Below are positions 1-12,435 of a stretch of DNA of 64,000 nucleotides, one piece after another (position 1 is the stretch's first letter; the number at the start of each line of letters is the position of its first letter). Source of the DNA: Gautieria morchelliformis (lineage: Eukaryota > Basidiomycota > Agaricomycetes > Gomphales > Gomphaceae); the NCBI GenBank assembly GCA_015179125.1, contig WHVA01000003.1:124001-188000 (forward strand). Reading direction: 5' to 3'. The notes beneath the pieces are model-generated. The model was not told the origin of the DNA. It ran no database searches and saw only the letters and a list, made by a program, of their open reading frames with translations. The translations under genes were made by a program, and so were the position numbers.

Positions 1-1557
1 TGCACCCACTAGGAGTGTGGGGCAACGTGGACCAGGAGCGCGAGGCGAGCTTGAAAAGGAGCGCGGGGTGACGTGGACCACCATGGGCACAGGGCGATAT
101 CGAGAAAGGGCGCGGGTGATGTCGAGAAGGAGCAGGGTGATGTGGACCCATGCTCCTGGTGGGTCCATGTCACTCTGCGCTCCTGGCGGGTCCACATCGC
201 CCCGCGCGCCCTCCGTCGTTTCATGTTCGCACCCCTCCCTCACTCTATTGTATGTTTATTCCATCTCCTTAGTATCATGACTGCGCACCCCTATCCAACC
301 CTGACTCGTGACAGCCTCTTTCCTATTCGCTGATACCGTATGAGCATTAGATATAAGTAGTTTACATTCGCATGTATATTCCCCAGTTCAATTATCATAC
401 GTCGTCCATCTTGTGCAAACTTGACCTCACTGTGATCATCGTCATTGAGCCTCCCTTTGAAGATTTCTATCTTCAACCGGCCAAGGACTTAGGCATCACT
501 GGTGAGTTCTCATACTTCATCTTCGTTACCTTAGCCTTCGAACCATTTTCTGTGCTGTTGGCAAAGGGCTCCGAAGGAGCACCTTCGCCAGTGAAGGGAT
601 TGTCGAGACTTAGACAGCCCTTCCGTGAGACCTTGCACGTTACATCGTCAAGAGTCATGGGCTATTTCGCTACGACTGTAGATAGGACGAGCCCTGTTTA
701 GGCAAACCCTCTTACCTTGTGAACATTCATTGGTTCACCTATTCACCGAACGGCATACTTATTCGCACAAGTTATTCGGGCATTCGCTGTGTTCACTAAT
801 ACACGATATTAACGCTTGAAAACCAATCTTGACAACTACCACATATTTTATCAACTCTGCGCAGGTGCTCCCCGCAAGGAACGGAAAGACTTGGGTCTAG
901 AAACTGACATTACCAAGTTTTTCTACCTGAAGCAAGCTGGTCCTAGTTCGACACCAATTCCCAACTTCGATGCTGCTGCTCCTGCCGCTCCGACTCGTCC
1001 CGCACTCCTGGTCCACGTCGCCTCATGCTCCTGGTGGGTCCACGTCACCTGTGGATCCCCCGCACCGAGCTCGAGCTCCTGCAGCTTCACCATGCATCCC
1101 TGCGACAGATCCGCCCCAGGGCCGATGTACCAGCCAGCTCACGATGCTCCCGCGCTGTGAGCCCAGGGGTGGCGACTTGGGCCTGCATCATGGAGCGGGC
1201 ACGTGAGGATATGATGTCAATGGTGAGCCGCCTTGGGAGGAGCAACACTCTGCGATGAGGTCACATAACGTCCATCGAAACTGTCTTGCAGATCACACAG
1301 CCTGGGGAGGGCTGGGTCACCGAGGAGGTGCGGAAGATTGGGGTGGGAAGTGCATACTCTGCCCTCATCGCATGTGGCGACGGCTGCGCGTGCTGCGCCT
1401 GTGCGTGTATGTTGTTAAGTTTCATTCATTAGATATACGTCTCACCTGATGGATGGGTCTCCATCCAGTGCCTTCCCGCGTGTCTCGCTTCGAGTCTCCC
1501 TATCGCTGCTACTGCGCCTGCCATTCCGACTCGTCCCCGCGCTCCTGGTCCACGTTG
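1..1557. repeat. Degenerate GC-rich minisatellite-like motif upstream of LINE
   Basis: No gene is recognisable here. A motif built around CTCCTGGTCCACGTC recurs in both orientations, for example near 40, 75, 145, 180, 1005, 1030 and 1540. The phrase around CGACTCGTCCC plus GCACTCCTGGTCCACG occurs near 991 and again near 1526, just before the LINE coding remnant. It may be decayed 5' sequence of the LINE or an independent satellite; the copies are too diverged to define a unit length. Confidence 0.4.
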
Positions 1558-3916
1558 GGAGCAGCTAAGGATGTGTGGCGCAAGGGCAAGGTACTGGGGG
1601 TACTGTTTCTGGACATAAAGGGCACCTTCCCGAGCATCATACTCAGGCGGCTTGTACATGACATGCGCACAAGAGGGGTGCCACAAGAATACGCGAAATG
1701 GATACAAAGGAAGGTGGAAGGGAGACTCACATCACTGCAGCTAGACGACTATGGCACACCGATGATCGAGATAGGGTGAGGCATGGACCAAGGGTGCCCC
1801 CTATCCGCCATAGCCTACCAGTTCTACAGTGCCGGCCTGGCCGAAACCACGCATGGGAAGAAGGGCGAGGATTGCATCAGCTTCATCGATGACACAACGA
1901 TAATAGCGGAAGGAATCAACCTCAAAGAGGCGTTCAACAAATTTGTGGACATCATGACTAGGCCAGGGGGAGCACTCGACTGGGCAAAATCACACAACTG
2001 CACTTTCGCGGTTGAAAGGTTCGCACTTATGGGACTAACCAGATGGTGTGAAGCAGACCCAACTAGACCAAGAAAAACCAAACCGCTCACCAGACCATCG
2101 ATAATGATCGGTCACCATGTCATCCAACCGGTGTCGTCGCACAAGTTCCTCGGAGTTATAGTCGACCAAGAGTTGTGCTTCAAAGAGCACGTAAACTATG
2201 CACTCCAGAAGGGCAGCAAATTCGGAGAACAGTATTGTAGGCTGGCAAGGCCGTCGAAAGGGAGCTAAGCACATGCGCCAATATTATCTCTCGGTAGCGG
2301 TTCCAAGGCTACTTTACATGGCTGACGTGTTTTTAATACCAGGCACTGCATGGAAAAAAGGAACAAAAGGGTATATAAACAAACTAGCAAGGGTTCACAG
2401 GCAAGCAGCGATAGCCATAACTGGGGCCATGAGAACTACGGCGAGTGACCTGCTCGACGCACATGTGAACCTGCTGCCCTTTCATCTGCTGGTTGACAAA
2501 ATAATACACAGAGCCGCAATGCGACTAGCATGCCTTCCCAACAAACACCCCCTTCCGCGAAGATACAGCGAGCTGCCTCAAGGTATGTGAAGAAACACAG
2601 AGTGCCACTGCATGAAGTCATGCACGCATACGGGCTACAACCACGCAGAATGGAAAAAATAAAAACAGTGTCCAAAGGGCCGAAATGGGTCCCAGCATTC
2701 CAGATTGAGATACCACTGGATGAAAAGAAGGCGATAGCAGAGATGGAAGCTGACACACCGCGAGCAAGTATTCTCAGACAGGTCCTGCATAGATGGCGGA
2801 GTAGGCGCAGCAGCCATCCTATACAGGGACGGCAAGGAGGAGAAGGTGGTAAGACTCTATTTAGGCACCGACAAAGAACACACAGTATTCGAGGCCGAGT
2901 TGCTAGGAGCGGCGATGGGAGCAAAACTGCTGAACAGCGAGCGCAGTGCGAGATACGTCATCGGCATAGATAATCAGGCAGCCATACTGACAATGAGGAA
3001 AGACAAATAGATGTCGGCGCAGTATTTGGTTGAGGCCCTGCATAGGCAAATGGAAGGAATCAAAAACATGCAATGGAACACCACAATAGAGATGAGATGG
3101 ATGCCAGGGCACAAAGGGATCAAGGGGAACGAGAGGGCAGATGCAGAGGCAAAGAGAGCAGCGAAGGGGGAGAGCAGCAAGGAGATATTCGTCCCAATCG
3201 AGTGCAGGGGCAAGCTGCCACTGAGAAAAGCGGCTGAGCTACAGAGATTCAAGGTCGAGCTCAGGGGGAGGGTCAGAGACATATTCACCAGGTCCCTGAG
3301 GTCAGATTACGTGCACTGAATCGACAAGACCATGCCATCCCCAGCTTTTGCAAGATTGACAGCGGGCATGGCGCGCAGACAGGCGGCGATCCTAATCCAG
3401 ATCAGAATGGGTCACACAGCGCTCAACAAGCACCTTTACAAGATAGGGAAAGCAGACTCTCCCATGTGCGCAGCGTGCAAACAAGCAGACAAAACGGTGC
3501 ATCATTTCTTGTTTCGATGTCCCACCTACAAGGAGCAGAGAAAACAGCTCGAGCACTCATTGCGGAGGAGCGCGAAGGAACTCAATGCGCTGCTAGCCAA
3601 GCCGAAGGCGATGAAACTGCTGTTAAAGTACATAAGCGGCACAAAGAGATTCGAGCACACATACGGGAACCTGGAGATGAGGGAAGGCGACGGGCAATGA
3701 AGAAGGGAGAAGCCAAGAGACTGTAGCAGACCGCGCAAAAAGCGCGACCACACCTCACTGCCGGAGGCATGGAAACGCCCAGGGCTTCGCCCACGGAGCA
3801 CTAGCGGAGACTGAGAAAGAGAGGTTAGATAGAAACCATGTCGAACGGGCACAGATAGTCACATCTTACATAGGGCTGCGCCCCAAAAGACAATAAATTG
3901 GATTTAAAAAAAAAAA
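1558..3916 (+). mobile_element. Decayed LINE (non-LTR retrotransposon) with RT, RNase H and zinc knuckle
   Basis: This is the 3' part of a LINE resembling the Tad1/I-type elements of basidiomycetes. In order it has a reverse transcriptase segment (LFLDIKG near 1605, DQGCPLS near 1786, the catalytic box as FIDD near 1882), a thumb/connector region, an RNase H domain (DGGVGAAAILYRDG near 2800, IDNQAA near 2967, WMPGHKGIKGNERAD near 3100), and a C-terminal Cys/His knuckle (CAACKQADKTVHHFLFRC near 3470). An AATAAA signal near 3893 and an 11 bp A run at 3906-3916 mark the 3' end. The copy is dead: in-frame stops at 1777-1779, 3008-3010 and 3317-3319, and frame changes near 2250, 2590 and 2790. The endonuclease domain is absent, so it is 5'-truncated. 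No target duplication was found. Confidence 0.88.
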
Positions 3917-3924
3917 TTTTTTAT

Positions 3925-4145
3925 CGACAGAGAACCAGAATACGAAATCTTGGAAATACTCAACTCCAAGCTCAACAAATGATACGGATGCCAACTCCTG
4001 TACCTAGTTAAGTGGGAAGGCTACCAAACCACCGATGAAGAGACTTCCTGGATTTCTGCCATGGAACCAGACCACACCTCCGAACTCATCTCTGATTTCC
4101 ACAAGGCATACCCTGCCAAGCCTGGACCCCTTCCCACGCAATAAG
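3925..4145 (+). mobile_element. Ty3/gypsy fossil: integrase chromodomain tail
   Basis: Directly after the LINE poly-A the plus strand encodes the typical C-terminal chromodomain of chromovirus-type Ty3/gypsy integrases: an EYEILEIL-like start, a LYLVKWEGY core and an ETSW segment. Only the tail of the element is present and it is broken. The abrupt LINE/chromodomain boundary suggests that the LINE inserted into, or recombined next to, an older gypsy copy. Confidence 0.7.
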
Positions 4146-4694
4146 TCATTTCCAACATGATTCAGAAGCCCTTGAGAGGTTTCATCTTGGCAAATGGGGG
4201 CTCAATGAAGGTGATGGCACCTTTTATGGGCAAAGATTGACATAAAAATTTGGGATGCTCTTTGATGCCCATTCCAATGCGCAACGATTCAGTTGGATTT
4301 CCAGCTTTTTTGGGAAAGTGGTGGGTGTCCTACACCTAGGTGTGGAAGTACGATGTTATTTTTGTGCTGTGCCCTGCTACACCATTTTCTTGAAGCTATT
4401 TCAAGCTCCGATGTTTCAAGGCTGCACGTGACCTGAAGCATTGTTTTGGTATACAACAAACACTAGATGTAGGGCCCCGGTGCCGGCAGTACCCTTGCTT
4501 GCCCTTGCACGCTAGCCTGTTCAAGCAAGGAGGCATCGTAATTTGGTAGTGTATATGCATGTACAATTGGTAGTGCTACTTAGGTGCAATAGACAAGCGT
4601 GGTTTCTTTGGTGTCATAGATGACAGCCCACCCATTAAACTCCTTTTAGTTGGACTCTGGGGCAGTCCCTGAGGCACACACAGAACTATCATCT
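4146..4694. other. No gene seen; probable 3' remnant of the gypsy fossil
   Basis: There is no open frame of note. The text just after the chromodomain (around GGGGGCTCAATGAAGG, near 4196) resembles the region that follows integrase in fungal gypsy elements, but no LTR boundary could be fixed. Confidence 0.3.
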
Positions 4695-4702
4695 CCCACA
4701 GA

Positions 4703-5346
4703 TAGTGATGGGCACGGCCCGGCCCAGGCCGCGGCTTAGCCCGAGCCGAGCCCCCGAAAGCCCGAGCCGGGCCAGGCCCAAGCCGTTGACCCGCCGGGCT
4801 TCCGGGCCTGGCTCGAGTTTTGACAAGCCCGAGCCGGGCCCTGAAGCCGCGGCCTCGTAGGCGCCCACCGGCACCGCTGCCGCCCGGCGCTTCTCCTCCT
4901 TCCGCCCCACCATCCCGCACAGTGCCTTGAAAATCCCGCCCCCACCCCCGCCATCTCCTTCCTTCACCTGTACCCTGCAGCGAGAGCAGCGCGGTACGGG
5001 CCTTGCTCCTCCACGTGGGTGTGCGGGTGCGTGTGGGCGTCTGCGTGGGGGTGGGCATGCACATGTGGCTGCGTGTGCACGTGCGTATGGGGCTGCAGGT
5101 GCGTGGAGGGGGGGTGGGGGGATGGGCATGCTTGTTTGGCCGTGCCAGCGGCGGGTGGTGGTGCTGTTGTTGGAGGTGCAACACATGTCTAGTTCCCCAC
5201 CAACAGGCCGCGGCCCAAGCCGGGCTTAGCCCGAGCCGAGCCGGGCCTGCTGGTGAGGGCCTGGCTCAGGATTTGGGAAGCCCGAGCCCGAGCAGGCCAG
5301 GCCCAAGCCCAGGCTTTGGGGCCGAGCCGGGCCCTGCCCATCACTA
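4703..5346. mobile_element. Non-autonomous hAT-like DNA transposon (MITE), 644 bp
   Basis: The left end reads TAGTGATGGGCACGGCCC (4703-4720). The right end, read on the other strand from 5346, is TAGTGATGGGCAGGGCCC, so the terminal inverted repeats match at 17 of 18 positions. The element is flanked by a perfect 8 bp direct repeat CCCACAGA at 4695-4702 and 5347-5354. Eight-base target duplications and YAGTG-type ends are hallmarks of the hAT superfamily. Subterminal regions are packed with short GAGCCGGGCC/AGCCCGAGCC motifs in both halves (4730-4860 and 5205-5335), also common in hAT elements. No transposase is encoded; long frames inside are low-complexity GC-rich readings. Relatives too diverged to bound may lie near 27150-27290 and 34815-34915. 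Confidence 0.85.
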
Positions 5347-5998
5347 CCCACAGATCAGCTACTAATGTAGATCCTTTCCTTCCAATTAGGTAGTGAATCA
5401 GTGTCAGGTGCACTTCTACAATCACACCGAGCAGACAATGTTTGTAGTCTTTTGGCGCAATCATAGAGTAGTCGACGTTATAAGCAGGGAGCAGATTGAT
5501 GTTATGTGTGCCTTTGACATTGTCAAGCTCATCACGCCACAGATGCATGACTGGCCAACCGTCAAACAATAGTTGCATCATTTTGGCTTTGGCCAATGTA
5601 CTCAGCAAGGTAAGTGAATGCCTTAACAATGAGCACCCACCATTGTCTTGTTCGGAGAGATCATCACCATCGTTGCTCTCCGTTCTCTCCTGGACAACAG
5701 GGAGTCAGAGCTAGTACTAGTACATGCATGTAATTTATTTGACTCACAATAACAAGTGGATGTCTGATGGTGAGGCGAACATGTCCATGCTGCACAGGAT
5801 CCTGGCGGTCAGAACATTGGCCTAAGGAGGAACATGTACAGGCAGGTTGCGATGAGAAGATGGAAGACCAGAAGATATTCAAAGGTGACATTTATACTGT
5901 TGAAGGTGGCCAATGCACAGGCGATGAATAAGAACACCAAGGCCATGTGACATGAAGGAAACACATTAAAGAAAGACCAACTGACCACTAACAGACTT

Positions 5999-6310
5999 AT
6001 TAAGGAAAGGCATTGAAGAACAACCCTGAGCACCAATGACTATGACAAGCTTGGAAAGACACAGACAGGATATGCGAAAGCAGGTGGCAGGTGGTCAAAG
6101 ACAAAAGCTGTAATCTTGGTAAGGAATTGTGGGAGAGGGCACAGAGGGCAAGTGTCATTAAGGAAAGACAATGAAGAAAAAGACATTGATCACTAATGAC
6201 AGTGACTAATCATGAAAGACATGGACAGGATAAGGGAAAGCAGGCGGTAGGCGCACACAGTGCAAACAAAGACAAATGCTGCAAGGAATAGCATGAGAGT
6301 GCACTAATTG
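5999..6310. repeat. Diverged direct duplication, about 155 bp x2
   Basis: Two adjacent segments share the same order of words: TTAAGGAAAG, an ATTGAAGAA-like word, CACCAATGAC/CACTAATGAC, GAAAGACA, GACAGGATA, GAAAGCAGG and a tail around CAAAGACAAA. A weaker third copy may begin near 5965. Function is unknown. Confidence 0.55.
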
Positions 6311-7849
6311 CATAATATGCAGAGAAACCTCAGCAAAAGGTGTCAGATTTCCACGGTATTCTCACATCCCAGTGCTCTTGACAAGCAAGGGGACAACCTT
6401 CCATCCATACTGTCATAAAAAATATCCGTAAGCTATCACTGCCATCACAATATGCCGAACCGCCGCATATACACCGTCCCGTGTCTCACACATACCTTCG
6501 CCCACATCACCCACATCTACCCGAGTCCACACACACGTCCGCACGACATATCATGTTATTCCCACCATTCTACTGATCCGACCCTGACCCAATGCCCACG
6601 GATCCACTCAACCCGAGTCAGAGCCCGAGCCCGAGGGGCGCTGATCCACGGAGGAGCTAGTCGTTGAGCCACACGTCTACATATCTTCCATGTTATTTCC
6701 CTCATTAATTCACAACCCATCTTTCTGATGCATATGACTACCTACACCCCTTCCCATTCGATACATCAATTCCCTAGCTACCGCTGTCCCCGGACCACCG
6801 TACTCCCGAGTCCAGATGCATCAGTCGACCCATGCATTCCCACTCTACTCTTCGCGCCGCAGCACACCTAGTAGCTAGTTAAATAGTTCAGCATGTACAC
6901 ACATATTCTTCAGTCAATTAGAACTCACATTCTTGAAGTAACTTGGTACCTTGCGATGCATATACCTGCGTAGTTGTCACTGAAGAGCATACACACCTTG
7001 TGTTTACTCTATCTATCTGTTTTTACGACTCCACTCGATTCGACTTCAAACCGAAGTCTGAATCTACATCTAATCCATCATCAGCTGCTCTTAATCTATC
7101 ACACATACCACCACCAATGTGCCTTGGGTCCTCGAGCTGCAGACACACTGCATACTTTTCTGATAGTTCTTTATGACTCCCCATGGGTGCTAATACATTC
7201 TGGTAAAATTTTATATTCGCTCGGTCATTTCTTCCCCTGCACCGCATGCTTCATTTGAGCTCATCAGTACTTGACAAGTGTCAAACTTAGAATGGCATAA
7301 GCATTTGCAACTAAACTGCTCTGTGATTGTTGGACTGTCACCCATGGCTGATCCAATCTTACACTTGACCACACATTGTCATGGAGTGCCACAGTTGTCA
7401 GGAGGTGTCATACGATGCTTGTGATGCAGGTGGGGCTCCTACTCTCCACAGTGGCAGGTAATCCTTTGTGTAGGGATCTTTCCATGATGTGTATGTGCAC
7501 CAGCTCAATGGCCATCTAGCCTGGCAATGCTTTAGCATGAAATCCACTCAGAGTCTCTCTCACCTCAAGAGAATCGGTATGGTAATGGCAGGTAACTCCC
7601 TGCAATATTTTTTAACTACAACACAATGTTGACATGTGCTGTCATGCACACCTTCTGATCATGCAAGATGACCGAAACCCAAACTTCAATCTGACAAAGT
7701 TGATGCTGGCCGCACCGCCCATTGAAGAATGAGGATTGAGAATGGCTTGAGGTCCCATTTGCTAATTTATTCACCTACAGATCATAGTAAGCATACAGTA
7801 TAAATGAGAGATATTGATTCCAAATGAGCTTGAATTGAAGAAATACAGC

Positions 7850-8050
7850 AGACAGCCTACAGCGCAACTACCTCGTTACATCGACCTACAGCACTCAATG
7901 TACTCTTGTGTGTCCACTGCATAGGCCTACAAGGCAGCTACATGGGCCTACAGTACCACCATCAAAATATGGTATGCTACATAAACAGCCAATGTCCTAC
8001 AGGCCTACAAGTCCTACATAGCCTACATAGGACTTCATAGGACTGTGTAC
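7850..8050. repeat. Degenerate CCTACA-rich tract
   Basis: The hexamer CCTACA (often GGCCTACA or CCTACAT) occurs about ten times in 200 bp at irregular spacing, interleaved with related CTACAT words. It looks like a decayed simple-sequence array; no open frame covers it. Confidence 0.5.
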
Positions 8051-8459
8051 CACCATGCCTTTTTCCTGATGCGGGCCATGTATAACACGACACATAGGCT
8101 GAGGTGAACTGAGTCAATGTCACAAGGCCAGAGCATAACTGCTGGGGGTCACCAGGTATTTTTCAAAATAATGTAAACCCATCATGTCTACTATGCACAT
8201 CAGCTCTTTCTCCAACCTGCTCTACCTCAACAGCACCTGATGGCCATGCCTTGGCACTTCAACCTCACTCTGCAGGCAGAATCACTCCCGCTTATTTAAC
8301 TTTCTCACCAATCGCCCCTGTGTGCTATCCGCTCGCAGCACTCCCCATTGCACAGGTAGCCCCACACTTGGCTCACTTGCCGTGCTCTTGCTAACATTCA
8401 CACAGTTTTTCACAATTGTTTCACTTCATTTCTTATACACATTAACATCTAGCTTCTCA

Positions 8460-11400
8460 TGGCTGGCAATGCTCAACCACTTGCTCCCTCCAGGTCCAAC
8501 ACAACTGGAATCGCCACAGAATGCCTCCGAATCGTTGAGTGCAGGCGTTCTGGGGAGATCACCACCGCCGATGCCTCTTTGCTCTTGTCTCCTTCCCAAT
8601 GATGGACCGGGTGAATCCACGTACAAGCGATACCCCAACCTTTGTGCAGAAATTGACTGTGAGCATGCCGTCCCTGCCGCACGAGGTGGAACCAGGTCCT
8701 CGTTCACAATTAACACACGCCAATCAGAGCGACCCCGCAGCAGGAAGTGACCTGCAGAAAACATCATGGACAAATCATCTTCAGACACAGACTCCAACCA
8801 TATGGGCTAAACACCGACATCCGGAGCCTGAAAGTGAAGATAATGCGGGAAGAGGGCAGAAGAAACTTGATATCTCCAAACTCACATGGAACCTGTTCCC
8901 TGAGTCCATGCTGCTCGTTGACCCATGCGTTGCGAAAACACTGTCTCTCAAGGCCAATCACCTCGTCAACCTGAAAGCAGAGAAAAATAATCTCCTCGCC
9001 TGACTTGATTGCTCAAACCTCCCTGAGTCCTTATGGCTCAACGTCCTTGCCAACCAATAGGTTGACTTGGACAAAATCTACTCAGGATACTACTCCCTCG
9101 AGTCCAATTACCAACTCACGGAGTCAGTGGGAAACGTCAACATCACGCTGTCATCAGGAAGCGGTGCATCCAAACCAACTAGGAGGGTCGAATCCCACAG
9201 AGATTGGTTGATCACTTTCGCAGTCGCCAAGAAAGCCATCCTCTACATCTATCCACACCGAGCAGACAAGTTCACACAATACAAAGAGTATAATCCTTGG
9301 GAAATTCCCCGCAATGCACCACCCCAGGGAGCAACACAAAGTACTCAACCTGGATAAGGCCATCCATGTTCAAGTCACCCGAGACAACAAACTGTCCCTC
9401 GCCTCCTTTAACAAATTTGCAGACCTCTCCACCAAGTATTTCGTCTTGCAGCAAAGCACCTATTCAGGAGAGGTCAAACACTTCCAACCCACCATTGGAG
9501 GTATCCTGCCTATTTGCAGGTGATTCAATGAAAAGTGGTGCATGAGTAAATCCTGCAAGTACCGACATATCTGCTCAACCTGCTCTGGAAAACACCCAGC
9601 CAGAGATTGCGCCAGCGTCCAGAAAGGAGAATCCACGAAGTGAAGCAAAGAACTCAAAATGGGAGCAACCTCAATGGACTCATGGTTTTGTGTGGTCCTC
9701 ACAGCCTGTATCAGTCTGTCCCTCAGCTGCCTCCATGGAGCTTTGCCTTCCGTTCCCCCTTCAGTCCTGAATGACACTGCAGCTCAACAAACCATTTCTG
9801 ACAATCCCAACCTTTTCAGAATCATCACTCCTATTCGTATTGATTGGTTCCAAGCTCTCCTTCATTCGCATCCCAAACGTCCCCTAGTTGATTCCATGTG
9901 TTGAAGTCTCAGGGAAGGAGTCTGGCCTTTTGCCTTTCCTGATGAGTCCGCCCCAGTTACCTTTGATTTTTCTCAGAGAGGGATCAGCAATGCCAGACTC
10001 GATTTCTTGCGAGAGCAACGAGACATCGAGATCCATGCCGACCGTTACTCCCCCTCTTTCAGAACTGATCTCTTACCTGGAATGTATAGCACCCCAGTCG
10101 GAGTGGTTCCAAAACCTCACTCTGACAAATTTAGACTCATCAACGACTTGAGCACAGGACCACATGCCCCCAATTCCTGGATAGCTCACAACGACTATTC
10201 TGTCTGTTTCGACAATTTACAGGATTTCAGCTCGATCTTGCCCAGCATCCGCAATCATTGCAAGAAGCCCCCCGCCTGGCTTTTCAAAGATGATGTGTCT
10301 GGCGCCTACCGCCACTGGCCCATCCGCCCATTGTGGCAAATCAAACAGATCATCACCATAGATGGACAGTGTCATGTTGACTGATGCATGGAATTTGGCA
10401 CCCGCAGCGCCACTCACATCTGGTGCCTTTTCATGGGACTCGTCACATGGATTGCTATCCACATGAAAGGCATCACCGATCTTCTGCATTACATGGATGG
10501 TGCCTGGTCCCACGACCTTGACCCATCCCTCTACCTATACGAAGCTTACAGTGAACGCTATCCAGCTAAGCAAGTCCTCCTTCTCTGCTTGTGGGACGAA
10601 TTGGCTTGCCACACAAGAAACCCAAGCAAACCTTTGGCAAATTCTTGCGCATCATCAGTTTCGACGTCGACCCCCATAACATGTCAATTTCTTTCCCTAC
10701 CGACAGTAAAGAAGCACTAGTAGCGGTGATTCATTCCTTCACACATGCGTCAGTCTCTCATCCTGCCCTCTCGTCCACTGGCAATGACTCTTAAGATGGA
10801 TCAACTGGTCCCTCAACATCTTCCCACTCTTGCATCCTGCCCTGCAATCTTCCTATGCCAAGATTGCAGGCAAATCCATCCCCAAAGCACCCTGCATCTC
10901 AACCGCGCCATCATCTCCCACTTGAATTGGCTCACCGACACCATTGCCACCTCGAGTGGCATATGCCTTCTTGACTCCATCGCCTGGAGCACATCCGAAG
11001 CAGATCTAACCATCTTCTGCGACGCTTCTCTCAACGGCCTGGGATTCTATGTTCCTCAGCTTAGCTTGGCCTTCTTTTCTCCTGTCCCTCATCTGCCCCC
11101 TTCGTTCCATATCTTCTTTTATGAGGAGTTATCTGTTGTGTCCACACTTGCTTACGCCGTCACGCTACATCCCCCGCCGACTCCTCATCTCCACCGACTC
11201 CATGAACACTGTCGACATTTTCCACTCTCTGAAAGCCCACAATGAATACAATCACCTCCTCATGTTCACCATCCGACTCCTCCCACACACAACCTCCCTC
11301 AGAATCTTCCACATTGCAGGTGCCGACAACACTGTCGCTGATGCCTTGTCCCACGGACCTTTCCACATCGTGTCAGCCATTCACCCTGACCTGCACATCC

Positions 11401-12435
11401 ACCCTTTCAAACCCCCTTGGGATGCGATGGGGGCAGTCAAGTGATGCTACAACCAATAACATGGAACCAGCAACCCTTTCATGTTGCCTCGTCTGGGGAG
11501 AAACTCTTTCACAAGCGTGCCATCGCACTTGGCCACTCCATAGAGCTCTCCACTGTCCACACCTATAGTTCCCATTTGCAGTCCTATCTCAGCTTTTGTA
11601 AACTTCACGATTTCCCTGTCGAACCTACTTCCGACACCCTCAGCTATTTTGTCATGTTCTTGTCCCACCATATCAAGCCTTCCTCCGTCGCTGCCTACCT
11701 CTCCGGTATCTGCAACTGTCTTCAACCTCACTTCCCTGACTTCTGCGCCGCTCGCAACTCTGCTATTGTCGCACACTGCCTAGCTGGCTTGAAAAAACGA
11801 TGCGCTTCTCCCCCTCCACACCAAAAACGCACTCTATCTTCTGAAGACCTTTCCACTCTCCTTCGCACTTACCAATCTGACTCACACGACAACCTCTTAT
11901 TTCTATCCATGCTTCTCCACCCTTCTTCACCTCGGCGAAATGATCGTGTAGAACTCCCCCGCCAAATGCTCATCGAAAAAGATTACTGCCCGCCACACCC
12001 TCTCTCTCCAGCACAAGCAGTTCTCTTTTCAACTCCCCTATCACAAAGCCGACAGATTCTACCAGGGCAGCACAATCATCGTCCTAGCCAAACTTACTTC
12101 TCCTCTCAATCCCCTGCCCCTCATGTCCCACTACCTATCGTCCCGCGACTCCCTCTTTCCTTTCCACCCCAAGTTGTGGCTCACCTCTGCCGGTTTCTCT
12201 CCCACCTCGTCCTGGTTCACTTCCCGGCTTCGCCCCATCCTTGGTCCTGACTTCGGCGGCCACTCCCTGCGTTCCGGCGGTGCCACTGCCCTCGCCCTCG
12301 ACGGGGTGCCTGACAACATCATTCAAGGTATGGGCCGTTGGTCCTCCGACACCTTCAAAGTGTATATTCGCAAGCACCCCGTCGTTCTTCACACTCTCAT
12401 CCACGGCCCGCCCTCCATCAATCCTTCCTAAACCT
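8460..12435 (+). mobile_element. Fossil tyrosine-recombinase retrotransposon (DIRS/Ngaro-like)
   Basis: Three parts in order on the plus strand. A gag-like region lies at about 8460-9640, ending in a Cys-rich patch. A reverse transcriptase/RNase H region lies at about 9670-11430, with DVSGAYRHWPI near 10300, WSHDLDP near 10510 and an FCDASLNGLGFY RNase H start near 11015. A tyrosine recombinase lies at about 11417-12431, with the catalytic C-terminal block GGHSLRSGGATALA near 12255 and GMGRWSSDTFKVYIRKHP near 12330, i.e. the H-x-x-R ... W ... Y signature. RT plus tyrosine recombinase and no DDE integrase defines the DIRS/Ngaro order. The copy is broken at many points (roughly six or more). 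Terminal repeats were not identified. Confidence 0.85.

Larger units (their letters stand above)
5355..8300. other. Gene-poor AT-richer stretch
   Basis: No coding region could be supported. It contains a diverged direct duplication (5999-6150 and 6158-6310) and a CCTACA-rich tract (7850-8050), listed separately. Confidence 0.5.

Noticed and set aside
4576-5365. Long Pro/Arg/Gly-rich open frames on both strands (up to about 200 residues)
   Set aside because: They lie inside the GC-rich hAT-like element, are low complexity, and appear on both strands at once; no domain is visible.
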